A stretch of DNA of 64,000 nucleotides. Origin: Pseudomonas sp. SCB32. GTDB lineage: Bacteria > Pseudomonadota > Gammaproteobacteria > Pseudomonadales > Pseudomonadaceae. Location: the NCBI RefSeq assembly GCF_009189165.1, contig NZ_CP045118.1:5828001-5892000 (forward strand), read 5' to 3'. Positions within the stretch are counted from its first letter, which is position 1; each line of letters starts with the position of its first letter. The notes beneath the pieces were generated by a model. The model was given only the letters and a program-made list of their open reading frames with translations, searched no databases and was not told the origin of the DNA. This document shows positions 63,707 through 64,000 of the stretch, one piece after another. The translations under genes were made by a program, and so were the position numbers.

Positions 63707-64000
63707 GCTTGCAATACCACGCCGCTGTCGTCGTACCAGCTGATGTAGACGGGCTGCTCCCAGGTCGGGCGCGCCACGTGACGCTCGGCGTTGGCCATGA
63801 AGGCCTGCACGATCATGCCGGAGGCGAGCTTGATGTAGTACACCGAGTGACCGCCCAGGTAGGCGATGTCATAGACGGTGCCCTGAGCCCAGTTGAAGCC
63901 TTCGTGCTCCAGGTTCTCCGGCTTCTGCGCGCTGACCATGACCTTTTCCGGACGCAGCGCGTAGGTGATGCGCTTGTTCTCGGCACGGGTGCTGATGCCG
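63703..64000 (-). CDS. spuF: Polyamine ABC transporter ATP-binding protein SpuF (C-terminal part)
   Basis: About 98 codons of the C-terminus are present; the gene continues past the window edge. The segment YALRPEKVMVSAQKPE with the following YLGGHSVYYIKL is the TOBE domain of PotA/PotG-type ATPases; the ATPase core lies outside. It overlaps spuG by 4 bp. Together with spuG and spuH this forms the membrane and motor part of the spuDEFGH spermidine system. Confidence 0.9.
   Translation of the reverse strand, partial: GISTRAENKRITYALRPEKVMVSAQKPENLEHEGFNWAQGTVYDIAYLGGHSVYYIKLASGMIVQAFMANAERHVARPTWEQPVYISWYDDSGVVLQA

Overview
The window is a contiguous piece of a high-GC (about 65%) gammaproteobacterial chromosome. 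Gene content, protein lengths and gene order place it in Pseudomonas, close to the P. aeruginosa / P. citronellolis / P. nitroreducens side of the genus. It carries about 57 protein genes and no rRNA, tRNA, CRISPR array, prophage or intact insertion sequence. Most of it is conserved core chromosome. The unusual material lies in intergenic repeats, leader sequences, operon junctions and one small accessory insert.

Left half (1-24.8 kb): end of an unknown gene; nitroreductase; Baeyer-Villiger-type flavin monooxygenase; RecQ-family helicase; pckA; hslO (Hsp33); PAP2 phosphatase; hslR; a RimB-like protease with rimK; LD-carboxypeptidase; the envelope-stress two-component pair amgR-amgS; tex; a thioesterase; gshA; argA and argE; a CYTH/CHAD triphosphatase; a GspE/PilB-type ATPase. 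From memory this is the order of PAO1 PA5190-PA5210. Next comes a small insert (24.8-27.8 kb) with an AraC regulator and two short-chain dehydrogenases.

Right half (27.8-64 kb): lgt, a TauE/SafE exporter, an NRDE protein, a PAS-GGDEF cyclase, ptsP, rppH, a HAD phosphatase, two DUF2269 membrane proteins, ilvA, rpiA and a YjiK-like protein. A polyamine block follows: AraC regulator, four-gene PotABCD-like ABC transporter, a frameshifted APC permease and acetylpolyamine amidohydrolase. Then come a CarO-like OB-fold protein, a FAH-family hydrolase, D-2-hydroxyglutarate dehydrogenase divergent from serA, a run of small envelope or unknown genes, the AHL acylase hacB with a divergent AraC regulator, and the spuF-spuG-spuH end of a second spermidine transporter, cut by the window edge. 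From memory this is PAO1 PA0341 down to PA0302 in reverse. The join of the two blocks is what an inversion around oriC with near-symmetric breakpoints would give.

Functional themes: D-2-hydroxyglutarate dehydrogenase supports SerA by removing its by-product. Deacetylase, two ABC importers and an APC permease make a polyamine uptake and catabolism region. AmgRS and Hsp33 handle stress. Main observations: (1) a family of five imperfectly palindromic ~140-bp elements (one deleted to ~53 bp) with co-varying arms; (2) a candidate arginine leader peptide, Met-Tyr-Met-Arg-Arg-Arg with three CGA codons, ahead of argA; (3) a near-perfect 15-bp direct repeat at 20-bp spacing upstream of the AraC-adjacent polyamine ABC operon; (4) a duplicated gene junction between spuG and spuH that makes a 29-codon ORF joined to both neighbours by ATGA overlaps; (5) a frameshift in the polyamine-region permease.
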